Of a stretch of DNA of 14,090 nucleotides, positions 5,868 through 13,091 are shown piece after piece. Positions within the stretch are counted from its first letter, which is position 1. Each line of letters starts with the position of its first letter. Where the stretch lies: the NCBI GenBank assembly GCA_027943245.1, contig JANDJZ010000754.1, positions 1 through 14,090 on the forward strand, read 5' to 3'. The position numbers and the translations under genes were made by a program. The notes below the pieces were generated by a model, which was not told the DNA's origin, searched no databases, and saw only the letters and a list, made by a program, of their open reading frames with translations. The DNA is from Acanthamoeba sp. SK_2022b. Its lineage: Eukaryota; Discosea; Longamoebia; Acanthamoebidae.

Positions 5868-8800
5868 CCGGACCGCGCGAGCGCCTGCCCGAGCACGAGC
5901 GCGCCCCCTTCACGTCCCTCGTGCTCGACCGCGACGGCCGGATCGTGCGCGTGGGGTCCACGTTCACCGACACCACCGAGGTGCCGGCGCCGTACGTCGT
6001 CGGGCGCCACCTGGCCGACTTCGTGGCCGGCGAGCGCGACCTGGAGCAGCTGCGCCAGATCCTCGCCTCCCCCGAGCGGTTCGGCTACGCCCGGCTCACC
6101 ATGCGCCGGCCCCACGACGGCGCGCTCCAGCACGTCGTCATGGCCTGGACGCCCGGCGTGGACGACGAGCGCCAGGTCGTGCTGGCCGACGAGACCGAGT
6201 CGCTGAGCCGCTACTTCGCGCTCCAGCAGTTCGCCGAGCGCGTGCAGGTGCTGGCCGCCAACTCCTCGGACGTCATGTGGCTCATGGACGACGCCGGACG
6301 CATCACGTTCGCCACGTCCGCCCTCGTCGCGCGGTTCGGCTGGGACGTCGAGCAGGTCCGTGGCCGCCCCGCCACCGACTTCATCCACCCCGACGACGTG
6401 GACGCCGCCCTCGCCGCCTTCGCCGCGGTCCGTGACGGGCGCCGCCAGCTGGTCTACGAGACGCGCCTGCTGCGCGCCGACGGCACCTCGGTCTGGACCC
6501 GCTCCACGCTCACCGACCTGCGCCACGAGCCGTCGGTCGGCGGCATCATGGGCAGCGCGGTCGACATCGGCGACAAGAAGCACCAGGAGGAGCTGCGCGC
6601 CGAGGAGGAGGCGCAGTACCGGGCCCGGTTCGAGCAGAGCCTGCTCCCCCAGGCCGTGACCGACCCCTCCTTCCGCTACCTCGACGTCAACCAGGCCTAC
6701 TGCACCCTGCTCGGGCGTCCGCGCGAGGAGATCGTCGGACGCACGCCGGACGACTTCCTGCACGAGTCCGACCCGGGCACCGGCGGCGCCGAGCTGGAGG
6801 CGTACGTGCCCGTCGGACGCACGGAGAAGCGCGTCTTCCGCGTGCTGGGCCACGCCGACGGGTCGGCCGTGCCGGTGCTGGTCAGCGGCACGGCGCTGCG
6901 CTCGACGTCCGGCGAGCTGCTCGGGTACGCGTCGGTGCTGGAGGACCAGCGCGCCCTGCACGCCAGCGAGCGCCGCCGGGAGGAGCTGCAAGGCCTGTTC
7001 GAGACGCTCGCCGAGCGCGGCGACCAGCTCATCGCCATCGTGACGCCCGACCTCGACATCCTCTACACCTCCCCCAACGCGCCGGGGCTGGACCACTACC
7101 AGCTCGGCGGGCGGATCGCCGACGTCGCTCAGTTCGCCCACCCCGACGACGCCGGGCTGGTGCGCGACGCCTGGCGCCGCATCACGACCACCGAGTCCAC
7201 CTTGACGTTCCGCTTCCGTGCGGTGCGCGACGACGGCGAGATCGTCTGGCTCGAGCAGACGTCCACCAACCTCACCGACACGCCCATCGGCGGCATCGTC
7301 TCGACCATGCGCGACGTCACCGACGAGATGGAGGCGCAGGAGGCGCTGGAGCGCAGCGAGGCGCGGCACCGCATGATCGCCGACCTCGCCGACGAGGGCA
7401 TCTGGGTCATCGCGCACGACGGCCGCACCCTCTACGCCAACGCCCGGCTCGCCTCGCTCGTCGGATACACGCTGGATCAGCTGTACGCCGCGCCGGTGTG
7501 GGACTACATGGACGCGGAGACCGCGCGCATGACGCTCCCCCGGCTCACCGAGCGCGAGGCCCGCGGGTCCGAGCGCTACGAGGTCGCTTACCGCCACCCC
7601 GACGGACGCGTGCGCCGGCTGCGCATCGCGGCCAGCCCCATGCGGTCGGCCGACGGCGCCGCCGAGGGCTCGTTGGCGATGGTCTCCGACATCACCGAGA
7701 CCCGGCGCATCGAGGCCGAGCTCTGGCACGCCGCCCAGCACGACGCGCTGACCGGGCTGCCGAACCGCTCCCTGCTCATGGACCGCGTCGAGGACGCGCT
7801 CGAGCGGCGCCAGGAGGGCGTGGCCGTGCTGTTCGTCGACCTCGACCTGTTCAAGGACGTCAACGACGCCCGCGGGCACGGCGTCGGCGACGAGGTGCTG
7901 GTGGCGGTCGCGCACCGGCTGGCGTCGATCGCCGGCGTCCACGACACGGTCGCCCGCTTCGGCGGCGACGAGTTCGTCGTCGTCCTGCAGGACACCGACG
8001 AGACCGGTGCACGCGCCGTCGCCACCCGCGCCCTGGAGGCGCTGCAGGAGCCGTACGTGGTCGACGACGCGCACATCACCATCGGCGGCTCGATCGGCAT
8101 AGCGCTCTCGCCGGCCGGCTCGGCCGAGGACCTGCTGCGCTACGCCGACACCGCGATGTACGCGGCCAAGACCGCCGGACGCGGACGTCTGCGGGTCTTC
8201 GACGCCGCGCTCGAGCACCACAGCCGCGAGCGCTACGTGCTCGGGGCGGACCTGCGCGCCGCGCTCGCCGCCGACGAGATCGAGATGGCCTACCAGCCGG
8301 TCGTCGACCTGGCCGACGGACGCGTCGTGGGCGTCGAGGCCCTGTCGCGCTGGAACCACCCCGAGCACGGACCCGTCCCGGCGCAGCGGTTCATCGACCT
8401 GGCCGAGTCCCTGGGCCTGGCCCCGCACCTGGACCGCCGGGCGCTGGAGCGCTCGTTCGCCGACGTGGCGCGCATGCGGGCCGAGGGCGTGCTGCCCCCG
8501 GACGCGTACGTCGCGGTCAACCTCTCCGGACGCAGCCTGGCCGACGAGACGCTCGACGCGTACGTCATCGAGCGCGCCGCCCACCACGGCCTGGACCCGC
8601 GCCAGGTCGTGCTGGAGCTCACCGAGAGCGCGATCATGGCCGACCCCGAGGTCGCCATCGCGCTGCTCAACCGGCTGCGCACCCAGCACTTCCAGCTGGC
8701 CGTGGACGACTTCGGCACCGGCTACAGCTCGCTGGCCTACCTGCGCGACCTGCCGGTGACGATGCTCAAGATCGACCGCGGGTTCGTGGCCGGCGTGACC

Positions 8801-9034
8801 GACGACCAGCACTCGCTGGCGATCGTCGCCTCGGTGCTGCAGCTGGCCCGCACCCTGGACCTGGCCCTGGTGGCCGAGGGCGTCGAGACCGAGGCCCACG
8901 CGGCCGTCCTGCGCGAGCACGGCTGCCGCCTGGGCCAGGGGTGGCTGTGGAGCAAGGCGGTCTCGCCCGAGCAGGCGGCGCGCGAGCGGACGTTCGTCCG
9001 GCGCCACGACGTGGGCCCCGTCACCGGCTCCTGA
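5864..9034 (+). CDS. Multi-PAS diguanylate cyclase / c-di-GMP phosphodiesterase (PAS-GGDEF-EAL)
   Basis: A 1056-residue soluble signalling protein without transmembrane segments. About residues 15-110 form a divergent PAS-like region. Four clearer PAS domains follow at about 128-236, 252-362, 376-488 and 503-616. They have typical features such as FIHPDD (173-178), FAHPDD (424-429) and VTDE/DITE ends joined by helical linkers. The cyclase domain spans about 625-782, with HDALTGLPNR (626-635), FVDLDLFKDVND (657-668) and an intact GGDEF at 700-704. The RxxD inhibitory site is absent; the position reads GVHD. The phosphodiesterase domain spans about 790-1045. Its catalytic set is complete: E825 in EAL, N886, ELTES 918-922, DDFGTG 948-953, KID 969-971, AEGVET 1004-1009 and Q1025. 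Both activities are therefore possible and probably tuned by PAS ligands or partners. The ATG at 5864 has a G-rich Shine-Dalgarno sequence 5 nt upstream. The physiological output is unknown. Confidence 0.93.
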   Translation: MTGPRERLPEHERAPFTSLVLDRDGRIVRVGSTFTDTTEVPAPYVVGRHLADFVAGERDLEQLRQILASPERFGYARLTMRRPHDGALQHVVMAWTPGVDDERQVVLADETESLSRYFALQQFAERVQVLAANSSDVMWLMDDAGRITFATSALVARFGWDVEQVRGRPATDFIHPDDVDAALAAFAAVRDGRRQLVYETRLLRADGTSVWTRSTLTDLRHEPSVGGIMGSAVDIGDKKHQEELRAEEEAQYRARFEQSLLPQAVTDPSFRYLDVNQAYCTLLGRPREEIVGRTPDDFLHESDPGTGGAELEAYVPVGRTEKRVFRVLGHADGSAVPVLVSGTALRSTSGELLGYASVLEDQRALHASERRREELQGLFETLAERGDQLIAIVTPDLDILYTSPNAPGLDHYQLGGRIADVAQFAHPDDAGLVRDAWRRITTTESTLTFRFRAVRDDGEIVWLEQTSTNLTDTPIGGIVSTMRDVTDEMEAQEALERSEARHRMIADLADEGIWVIAHDGRTLYANARLASLVGYTLDQLYAAPVWDYMDAETARMTLPRLTEREARGSERYEVAYRHPDGRVRRLRIAASPMRSADGAAEGSLAMVSDITETRRIEAELWHAAQHDALTGLPNRSLLMDRVEDALERRQEGVAVLFVDLDLFKDVNDARGHGVGDEVLVAVAHRLASIAGVHDTVARFGGDEFVVVLQDTDETGARAVATRALEALQEPYVVDDAHITIGGSIGIALSPAGSAEDLLRYADTAMYAAKTAGRGRLRVFDAALEHHSRERYVLGADLRAALAADEIEMAYQPVVDLADGRVVGVEALSRWNHPEHGPVPAQRFIDLAESLGLAPHLDRRALERSFADVARMRAEGVLPPDAYVAVNLSGRSLADETLDAYVIERAAHHGLDPRQVVLELTESAIMADPEVAIALLNRLRTQHFQLAVDDFGTGYSSLAYLRDLPVTMLKIDRGFVAGVTDDQHSLAIVASVLQLARTLDLALVAEGVETEAHAAVLREHGCRLGQGWLWSKAVSPEQAARERTFVRRHDVGPVTGS

Positions 9035-9040
9035 CTCGGG

Positions 9041-9068
9041 TTGCGACGCCCGAGGCCCTGGCTAGGTT
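9041..9068 (+). promoter_or_regulatory. dps promoter, leaderless geometry
   Basis: TTGCGA at 9041-9046 and TAGGTT at 9063-9068, 16 bp apart, form a good primary-sigma-like promoter in the 41-bp gap between the stop of the c-di-GMP gene and the dps ATG. Only 7 nt separate the -10 box from the ATG, so the transcript should begin at or beside the start codon. GAGGG lies only 2 nt before the ATG, too close to be a normal ribosome binding site, which supports leaderless translation. Confidence 0.65.
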
Positions 9069-9075
9069 GAGGGAC

Positions 9076-9639
9076 ATGGCTACCGACACTCCCCAGTACA
9101 CCGTCCCGGGTCTGACCACGGCCGAGGGCCAGAAGGTCGCCGGCATCCTCCAGGACCGTCTCAACGCGCTGAACGACCTGCAGCTGACCCTCAAGCACGT
9201 CCACTGGAACGTCGTGGGTCCGCACTTCATCGCCGTGCACGAGATGATCGACCCCCACGTCGACGAGGTCCGCGCGATGGTCGACGAGACCGCCGAGCGC
9301 ATCGCCACGCTGGGCGTCGCCCCCCAGGGCACGCCGAGCGCCATCGTCGAGGGCCGCACGTGGGACGACTACTCGATCGGCCGCGGCACCACGAACGAGC
9401 ACCTGGGCGCGCTCGACGAGGTCTACCAGGGCCTCATCGCCGACCACCGCAAGGCGCAGGAGGCGGTCTCGGACATCGACCCGATGACCGAGGACCTCAT
9501 CATCGCCCAGGCCCGCCAGCTGGAGCTGTTCCACTGGTTCGTCCGCGCCCACCTCGAGAACGCCGGCGGTCAGCTCTCGACCACCGAGGCCGACGGCGAG
9601 ATCACCGCGGCCGTCGCGGCCAGCGAGGCCGCCGACTGA
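9076..9639 (+). CDS. dps: Dps ferritin-like DNA protection and iron-storage protein
   Basis: A 187-residue Dps. The family forms 12-subunit shells that oxidise ferrous iron with peroxide, store it, and often coat DNA in starvation or oxidative stress. The inter-subunit ferroxidase residues align with E. coli Dps spacing: H43 (in KHVHWNVVGPHF), H55 and D59 (in VHEMID), D70 and E74 (in VDETAE). The four-helix bundle runs from about residue 15 to 165 and contains QARQLELFHWFVRAHLEN near its end. The C-terminal tail is short, acidic and Ala-rich and lacks the lysine-rich form used for DNA binding in some Dps proteins. Any DNA contact would have to come from elsewhere in the shell. The pattern resembles mycobacterial Dps. 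It has its own promoter and is followed by a strong hairpin, so it is probably monocistronic. Confidence 0.95.
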   Translation: MATDTPQYTVPGLTTAEGQKVAGILQDRLNALNDLQLTLKHVHWNVVGPHFIAVHEMIDPHVDEVRAMVDETAERIATLGVAPQGTPSAIVEGRTWDDYSIGRGTTNEHLGALDEVYQGLIADHRKAQEAVSDIDPMTEDLIIAQARQLELFHWFVRAHLENAGGQLSTTEADGEITAAVAASEAAD

Positions 9640-9662
9640 CGGTCACCCTCCCCCGCACGCAG

Positions 9663-9707
9663 CACGGCGGCGGTCGCCCCCTCCCTCGGGTCGCGACCGC
9701 CGCCGTG
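9663..9707. terminator. Bidirectional terminator between dps and the ABC operon
   Basis: Arms 9663-9677 and 9693-9707 are perfect 15-bp complements around a 15-nt loop. The hairpin lies 23 bp after the dps stop and 20 bp from the end of the convergent permease gene. There is no clear T tract on either side, as is usual in high-GC genomes. The position between two convergent stops makes a shared terminator the natural reading. Confidence 0.85.
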
Positions 9708-9727
9708 GTCTGTGTGGCGGGGAGCGG

Positions 9728-10954
9728 CTAGCCGCGTCCGCTGCTGCGACGCGCCCGGCGCGACAGCGAGTCGATGGTGACCGCGAGCAGCAGCACCGCA
9801 CCGGTGACCATGTAGCGCACCTCGGCGTCCACGCCGACGAGGTTCAGGCCGCTGGTGATCGACTGCAGCACGAGCATGCCGAACAGCGCCGCGTACATCG
9901 AGCCACGACCGCCGAAGAGGCTGACGCCGCCGATGACCGCCGCGGCGATCGCCATGAGGTTGGTGTCGCCGCCGCCGCTGGACTGGGCCACCGACTGCAG
10001 ACGGGCCGCGGCCAGCACGCCGCCGAACGTCGCGAAGAACGACGTCAGCGCGAACACCGACACGTAGATCCAGTTGACCCGGATGCCCGAGCGGCGCGAG
10101 GCCTCCTCGTTGCCGCCGACGGCGAAGACGTGACGACCCCAGCGGGTCTTGCGGATCACCTGGTCCATCAGGACGATCACCAGGATCCACAGCAGCGGCA
10201 TCCAGCCGATGCCGCGGTCGACGTTCAGGTACGACGCGGCGAAGGCCAGGCCGGCGACGATGAGCGCGGCGCGGATGGCGACGCTGAGCACCGAGGGAGC
10301 CGACAGGTTCGCCGCGCGGCGCTTGCTGATGGTGCGGAACCGGCCGAGGAAGTACGCCACGCCGGCCAGGACGGCCAGGACGTACGACGCCAGCGGCGAC
10401 AGGAACTTGAAGTTCGCGAACTCGATGAGCCAGGAGTCGCTGGGCAGGTTCACCGTGCCGTTGGAGCCCAGGACGACCAGCTGCAGGCCCAGGAAGGCCA
10501 GCAGGCCGGCCAGGGTGATGACGAAGCTCGGGACGCCGAAGCGGGTGAACAGCAGGCCGTACAGCACGCCGATCGCCAGGCCGGCGGCCAGCGCGACGGC
10601 GATCGCCGGCACCAGCGCCCACCCGTGGTAGACCATCAGCACGGCCATGATCGAGCCGCCCAGGCCGCTGACCGAGCCGACCGACAGGTCGATCTCGCCG
10701 AGCAGCAGCACGAGGATGACGCCGACCGAGATCATGCCGGTCGCCGCGGACGAGAGCAGCAGCTCGACCAGGTTGCGCGAGGACAGGAAGCGCTCGTTCT
10801 GGGCGTAGAAGACGATCCAGATGATGATGAGGCCCACGATGACCGGGACCATGCCCAGGTCACCGGACTTCATCCGGCGGACGAAGCCGGACAGCAGAGC
10901 CTTGGGCGAGGAGTCCTCGACGAGGCGCTCGTCGGTCTTGTCGGCGAAGCTCAT
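9728..10954 (-). CDS. xylH: Sugar ABC transporter permease, XylH-like
   Basis: A 408-residue inner-membrane permease of the ribose/xylose (CUT2) family. After a polar N-terminus of about 33 residues come roughly ten hydrophobic segments, including VPVIVGLIIIWIVFYA, MISVGVILVLLLGEIDLSVG and FVITLAGLLAFLGLQLVVLG. The family hallmarks are present: GEIDLSVG in the first half, and GRHVFAVGGNEEASRRSGI, the cytoplasmic loop that meets the ATPase, in the second half. A basic loop (RFRTISKRRAANLSA) in the middle is characteristic of XylH rather than RbsC. The length agrees with XylH. The ATG at 10952-10954 overlaps the TGA of the ATPase gene by ATGA, so the two are translationally coupled. Xylose is the likeliest cargo by family, but other pentoses or related sugars cannot be excluded. 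Confidence 0.88.
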   Translation of the reverse strand: MSFADKTDERLVEDSSPKALLSGFVRRMKSGDLGMVPVIVGLIIIWIVFYAQNERFLSSRNLVELLLSSAATGMISVGVILVLLLGEIDLSVGSVSGLGGSIMAVLMVYHGWALVPAIAVALAAGLAIGVLYGLLFTRFGVPSFVITLAGLLAFLGLQLVVLGSNGTVNLPSDSWLIEFANFKFLSPLASYVLAVLAGVAYFLGRFRTISKRRAANLSAPSVLSVAIRAALIVAGLAFAASYLNVDRGIGWMPLLWILVIVLMDQVIRKTRWGRHVFAVGGNEEASRRSGIRVNWIYVSVFALTSFFATFGGVLAAARLQSVAQSSGGGDTNLMAIAAAVIGGVSLFGGRGSMYAALFGMLVLQSITSGLNLVGVDAEVRYMVTGAVLLLAVTIDSLSRRARRSSGRG

Positions 10955-11745
10955 GCCTCGGCTCCCTTCGGGGTCGTGGTGCGGCGGGCGCGCAGCGACA
11001 CCGCGTTGTCGGACGCGCCGGTGATCGCGGCGACGAGCTTGTCGGTCGAGACGTCGTCGATGTGGAACTCCGCACCGTTGCGGCCCAGACGCAGGACGTA
11101 GATGCGGTCGGCCACGGCCTGGACGTCGGCCATGTTGTGGGTGATGAGCACGACGCCGAGGCCGTTCTCGCGCAGGCGCTCGACCAGGTTGAGCACCTCG
11201 GCGGTCTGGGCGACGCCCAGGGCGGCGGTCGGCTCGTCGAGCATGACGACCTTGGGGTTGCCCACCAGGCTGCGCGCGATGGCGACGGTCTGGCGCTGAC
11301 CGCCGGACAGCGACGCGATCGGGATGCGCACCGAGGGGATCTTGGCCGAGAGCTGGCGCAGCAGGGCCCAGCTGTTCTTCTCCATCTCGACCTCGTCGAG
11401 GGTGCCGCCGGAGGCGAGCTCCTGACCGAGGTAGAGGTTGGCGACGACGTCGAGGTTGTCGGCCAGCGCGAGGTCCTGGAACACGGTCGCGATGCCGAGC
11501 TCCTGGGCCGCCTTCGGGCCGGGGATGTTCACCGTCCTGCCGTCGAAGACGATCTCGCCCTCGTCGGGCTGGTAGACGCCGGACATGATCTTGACGAGCG
11601 TCGACTTGCCGGCGCCGTTGTCGCCGACCAGGGCGACGACCTCGCCGGGACGGACGTCGAAGTCGACGTCCGCGAGCGCCTGCACGGCGCCGAACCGCTT
11701 GCCGATGCCCTTGAGGGACAGCACCGGGGCTGGGGTGGTGGTCAT
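10951..11745 (-). CDS. xylG: Sugar ABC transporter ATP-binding protein, single-domain XylG-like
   Basis: A 264-residue ATPase that powers the transporter. Walker A is GDNGAGKST at 41-49, the Q-loop Gln is Q90 (TVFQDLALADNL), the signature is LSGGQRQ at 146-152, Walker B is VVMLDEP at 166-172, and the switch His is H203 (ITHNM). E. coli XylG and RbsA are about 500 residues with two nucleotide-binding domains. This protein has one complete domain, as in the single-domain CUT2 ATPases of actinobacteria and FrcA of rhizobia, and presumably works as a homodimer. It is not truncated, because every motif is present and the C-terminus couples cleanly to the permease. I chose the ATG at 11743-11745, with AGAAGG upstream, over an in-frame ATG at 11784 that would add 13 residues and lies against the intercistronic hairpin. 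Confidence 0.88.
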   Translation of the reverse strand: MTTTPAPVLSLKGIGKRFGAVQALADVDFDVRPGEVVALVGDNGAGKSTLVKIMSGVYQPDEGEIVFDGRTVNIPGPKAAQELGIATVFQDLALADNLDVVANLYLGQELASGGTLDEVEMEKNSWALLRQLSAKIPSVRIPIASLSGGQRQTVAIARSLVGNPKVVMLDEPTAALGVAQTAEVLNLVERLRENGLGVVLITHNMADVQAVADRIYVLRLGRNGAEFHIDDVSTDKLVAAITGASDNAVSLRARRTTTPKGAEA

Positions 11746-11786
11746 GACAGAGACCTTCTGTGTGAGGGAGGGAGGGTGGTGCATGG

Positions 11787-11823
11787 CTCGAGGGGGCAGC
11801 CCGGGTCGGGCTGCCCCCTCGAG
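11787..11823 (-). promoter_or_regulatory. Intercistronic 17-bp hairpin between binding-protein and ATPase genes
   Basis: Arms 11787-11803 and 11807-11823 are perfect 17-bp complements separated by a 3-nt loop (GGT on the plus strand). The hairpin begins 7 nt after the stop of the binding-protein gene and ends about 40 nt before the ATPase start. Such structures in binding-protein-dependent operons commonly reduce read-through or protect the 3' end of the upstream message, so that binding protein outnumbers membrane components. No T tract follows, so a full stop is less likely than attenuation or RNA stabilisation. Confidence 0.8.
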
Positions 11824-11830
11824 ACGGGAC

Positions 11831-12898
11831 TCAGCTCAGGCCGGCCCCGGAGCACGCGCTCGCGTACTCGCCGGTGCAGATGTCGTCGACGCTGTAGAAC
11901 TTGTCGGCGACGACCGTGTCCTTGATGTTCTCCTTGGTGACCTTGATCGGGTCGAGGATGTAGGACGGGACGCCACGGAAGTCCGTGGTGTCGGTGACCT
12001 CGTCACCGTTGGCGACGGCCACGGCCAGCTCGGCGGCCTTCTCGGCCTCCACCTTGATCGGCTTGTAGACGGTCATGTACTGCTGACCGGCCACGATGCG
12101 CTGGATGGCGGCGAGCTCGGCGTCCTGGCCGACGATCGGCGGCATCTTGGTGACGCCGTCGGCGCGCAGGGCGGCGAAGACGCCACCGGCCTGGCCGTCG
12201 TTGGCGGCGTAGACGCCGGCCAGCGAGGCCGCATCGATCTTGCTCAGCTGGGTGCTGGTGAACTCCTGGGCGTTCTCCGGGCTCCAGTCGGGGTTGTCGT
12301 ACTCGGCGACGACCTTGAGGCCGGACTTGTCGATGACGCTGTGCGCGCCCTTCTTGAAGTCGGCGGCGTTCGGGTCGGTCGGCGAGCCGTTCAGCATCAG
12401 GATGTCGCCCTTGTCGCCGGTGGCCTCGACGATGGCCTCACCCTGCAGCTCGCCCACGCGCTCGTTGTTGAACGAGACGTAGTAGTCGGCGTTGGTGATG
12501 AAGCGGTCGTAGGAGATGACCGGGACGTCGGACGACTGCGCCGACTTCACGATGCCCTCGGCGGCCTTGCCGTCGACCGGGTCGAGCACGAGCACCGAGG
12601 CGCCGGCGGTGAGCGCCGACTGGGCCTGGTCCTGCTGCTTCGACGCGTCCTGGTCGGCGTTGAGGTAGTTGACCTTGCAGTCGTCGCACAGCTCCTTGAC
12701 CTTCGCCTCGAACAGCGGCTTGTCGAAGGCCTCGTAGCGGGTCGTCTTGGTCTCGGGCAGGAGCAGGGCGATGGTCTTGCCGCCCTCGCCACCGCCGCCC
12801 GATCCCTCGTCACTGTCGTTGGCGCCACACGCGGCGAGCGCCGCGAGGGAGGTGCCAGCAGCCACAGCCATCACGGCTGCGCGGGTGAGTCGGTTCAC
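11831..12898 (-). CDS. xylF: Sugar ABC transporter substrate-binding lipoprotein, XylF-like
   Basis: A 355-residue extracytoplasmic binding protein of the periplasmic-binding-protein type 1 fold. The start is a GTG at 12896-12898, with GGAGG 5 nt upstream. The signal peptide has basic residues (NRLTR), a hydrophobic core and a lipobox LAAC ending at Cys24, followed by a Gly/Ser/Glu-rich flexible linker, so the mature protein is lipid-anchored. The body matches XylF: VPVISYDRFITNADYYVSFNN, RVGELQGEAIVE, ILMLNGSPTDPNAADFKKG, VYAANDGQAGG, IVGQDAELAAIQRIVAGQQ and MTVYKPI. The Asp/Asn pairs in these motifs include likely sugar-contacting positions in E. coli XylF. Two cysteines in KELCDDCKV and two near the C-terminus (DDICTGEYASAC) could form surface disulfides. 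As first gene of the operon it faces the ROK regulator. The substrate is probably xylose or a similar pentose. Confidence 0.9.
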   Translation of the reverse strand: MNRLTRAAVMAVAAGTSLAALAACGANDSDEGSGGGGEGGKTIALLLPETKTTRYEAFDKPLFEAKVKELCDDCKVNYLNADQDASKQQDQAQSALTAGASVLVLDPVDGKAAEGIVKSAQSSDVPVISYDRFITNADYYVSFNNERVGELQGEAIVEATGDKGDILMLNGSPTDPNAADFKKGAHSVIDKSGLKVVAEYDNPDWSPENAQEFTSTQLSKIDAASLAGVYAANDGQAGGVFAALRADGVTKMPPIVGQDAELAAIQRIVAGQQYMTVYKPIKVEAEKAAELAVAVANGDEVTDTTDFRGVPSYILDPIKVTKENIKDTVVADKFYSVDDICTGEYASACSGAGLS

Positions 12899-12969
12899 GC
12901 GTTCCTCCAGGTTGTGGACGGCGGGGGCCGTCGCGGATTTCCTTCACTCGCGCAGGGCGAGACACGAGC

Positions 12970-12998
12970 AGTGTCATACGTCACAACGTTGTCGTCAA
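12970..12998 (-). promoter_or_regulatory. Predicted promoter of the xylFGH-like operon
   Basis: On the minus strand TTGACG (12998 down to 12993) and GACACT (12975 down to 12970) are separated by 17 bp. The -35 is a near-consensus hexamer and lies inside the left ROK-type dyad, so a bound repressor would block polymerase. Transcription would start near 12963 and give a leader of about 65 nt with the GGAGG site. An alternative -10 (TATGAC) would need a short 14-bp spacer. Confidence 0.5.
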
Positions 12999-13012
12999 GT
13001 AACGAAGACAAA
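12988..13012. promoter_or_regulatory. Left operator dyad, probable ROK-regulator site O1
   Basis: This 25-bp element holds the dyad TTGTCGTC-N7-GAAGACAA (12989-13011, 7 of 8 arm positions symmetric). It recurs in inverted orientation at 13041-13065, with 22 of 25 positions identical between the copies. It covers the predicted -35 of the transporter operon. A perfect palindrome ACAACGTTGT (12983-12992) overlaps its outer arm and adds a further half-site. The divergent neighbour of a ROK gene is the usual place for its operator. Confidence 0.75.
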
Positions 13013-13040
13013 TCCAGACAGTAACGGCACGGCGACCACT

Positions 13041-13065
13041 TTTGTCTTCGGACCTTGACGACAAC
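13041..13065. promoter_or_regulatory. Right operator dyad, probable ROK-regulator site O2
   Basis: This is the inverted partner of the left element, with dyad TTGTCTTC-N7-GACGACAA at 13042-13064. Its centre (13053) is 53 bp from that of the left site (13000), about five turns of B-DNA. It lies 18-42 bp before the two candidate start codons of the ROK gene, so it could serve autoregulation. Confidence 0.75.
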
Positions 13066-13091
13066 TGGTGGGATACCTCACAGTGACGCAC

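Noticed and set aside
1807..6435. Plus-strand open frame of 1542 codons antisense to nrdJ and nrdR
   Set aside because: It lies opposite two certain genes, runs on through an intergenic region and into another frame of the c-di-GMP gene, and its product is low-complexity Arg/Gly/Ala/Leu/Val/Asp. Long stop-free shadow frames are expected at this GC content.
5828..9007. Minus-strand open frame of 1059 codons opposite the PAS-GGDEF-EAL gene
   Set aside because: It is almost coextensive with a gene that has complete GGDEF and EAL motifs. The antisense product is a repetitive mix of Val, Gly, Leu, Arg and His without any domain, typical of a GC-bias shadow.
10951..11745. ATPase gene as a truncated half of a two-domain XylG
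   Set aside because: All ATPase motifs are present once and complete, and the stop is translationally coupled to the permease by ATGA. Intact single-domain homologues are known in related systems.
12946..12975. Two adjacent 5-bp dyads (CTCGC-N5-GCGAG and GACAC-N5-GTGTC) as a leader riboswitch or attenuator
   Set aside because: The stems are very short and the second overlaps the predicted -10, so it would not be fully in the transcript. This is within what chance gives in GC-rich DNA.
11585..13024. Plus-strand open frame of 479 codons opposite the binding-protein gene
   Set aside because: The opposite strand encodes a clear XylF-like lipoprotein with signal peptide. The plus-strand product is low-complexity and crosses the hairpin and the operator region.
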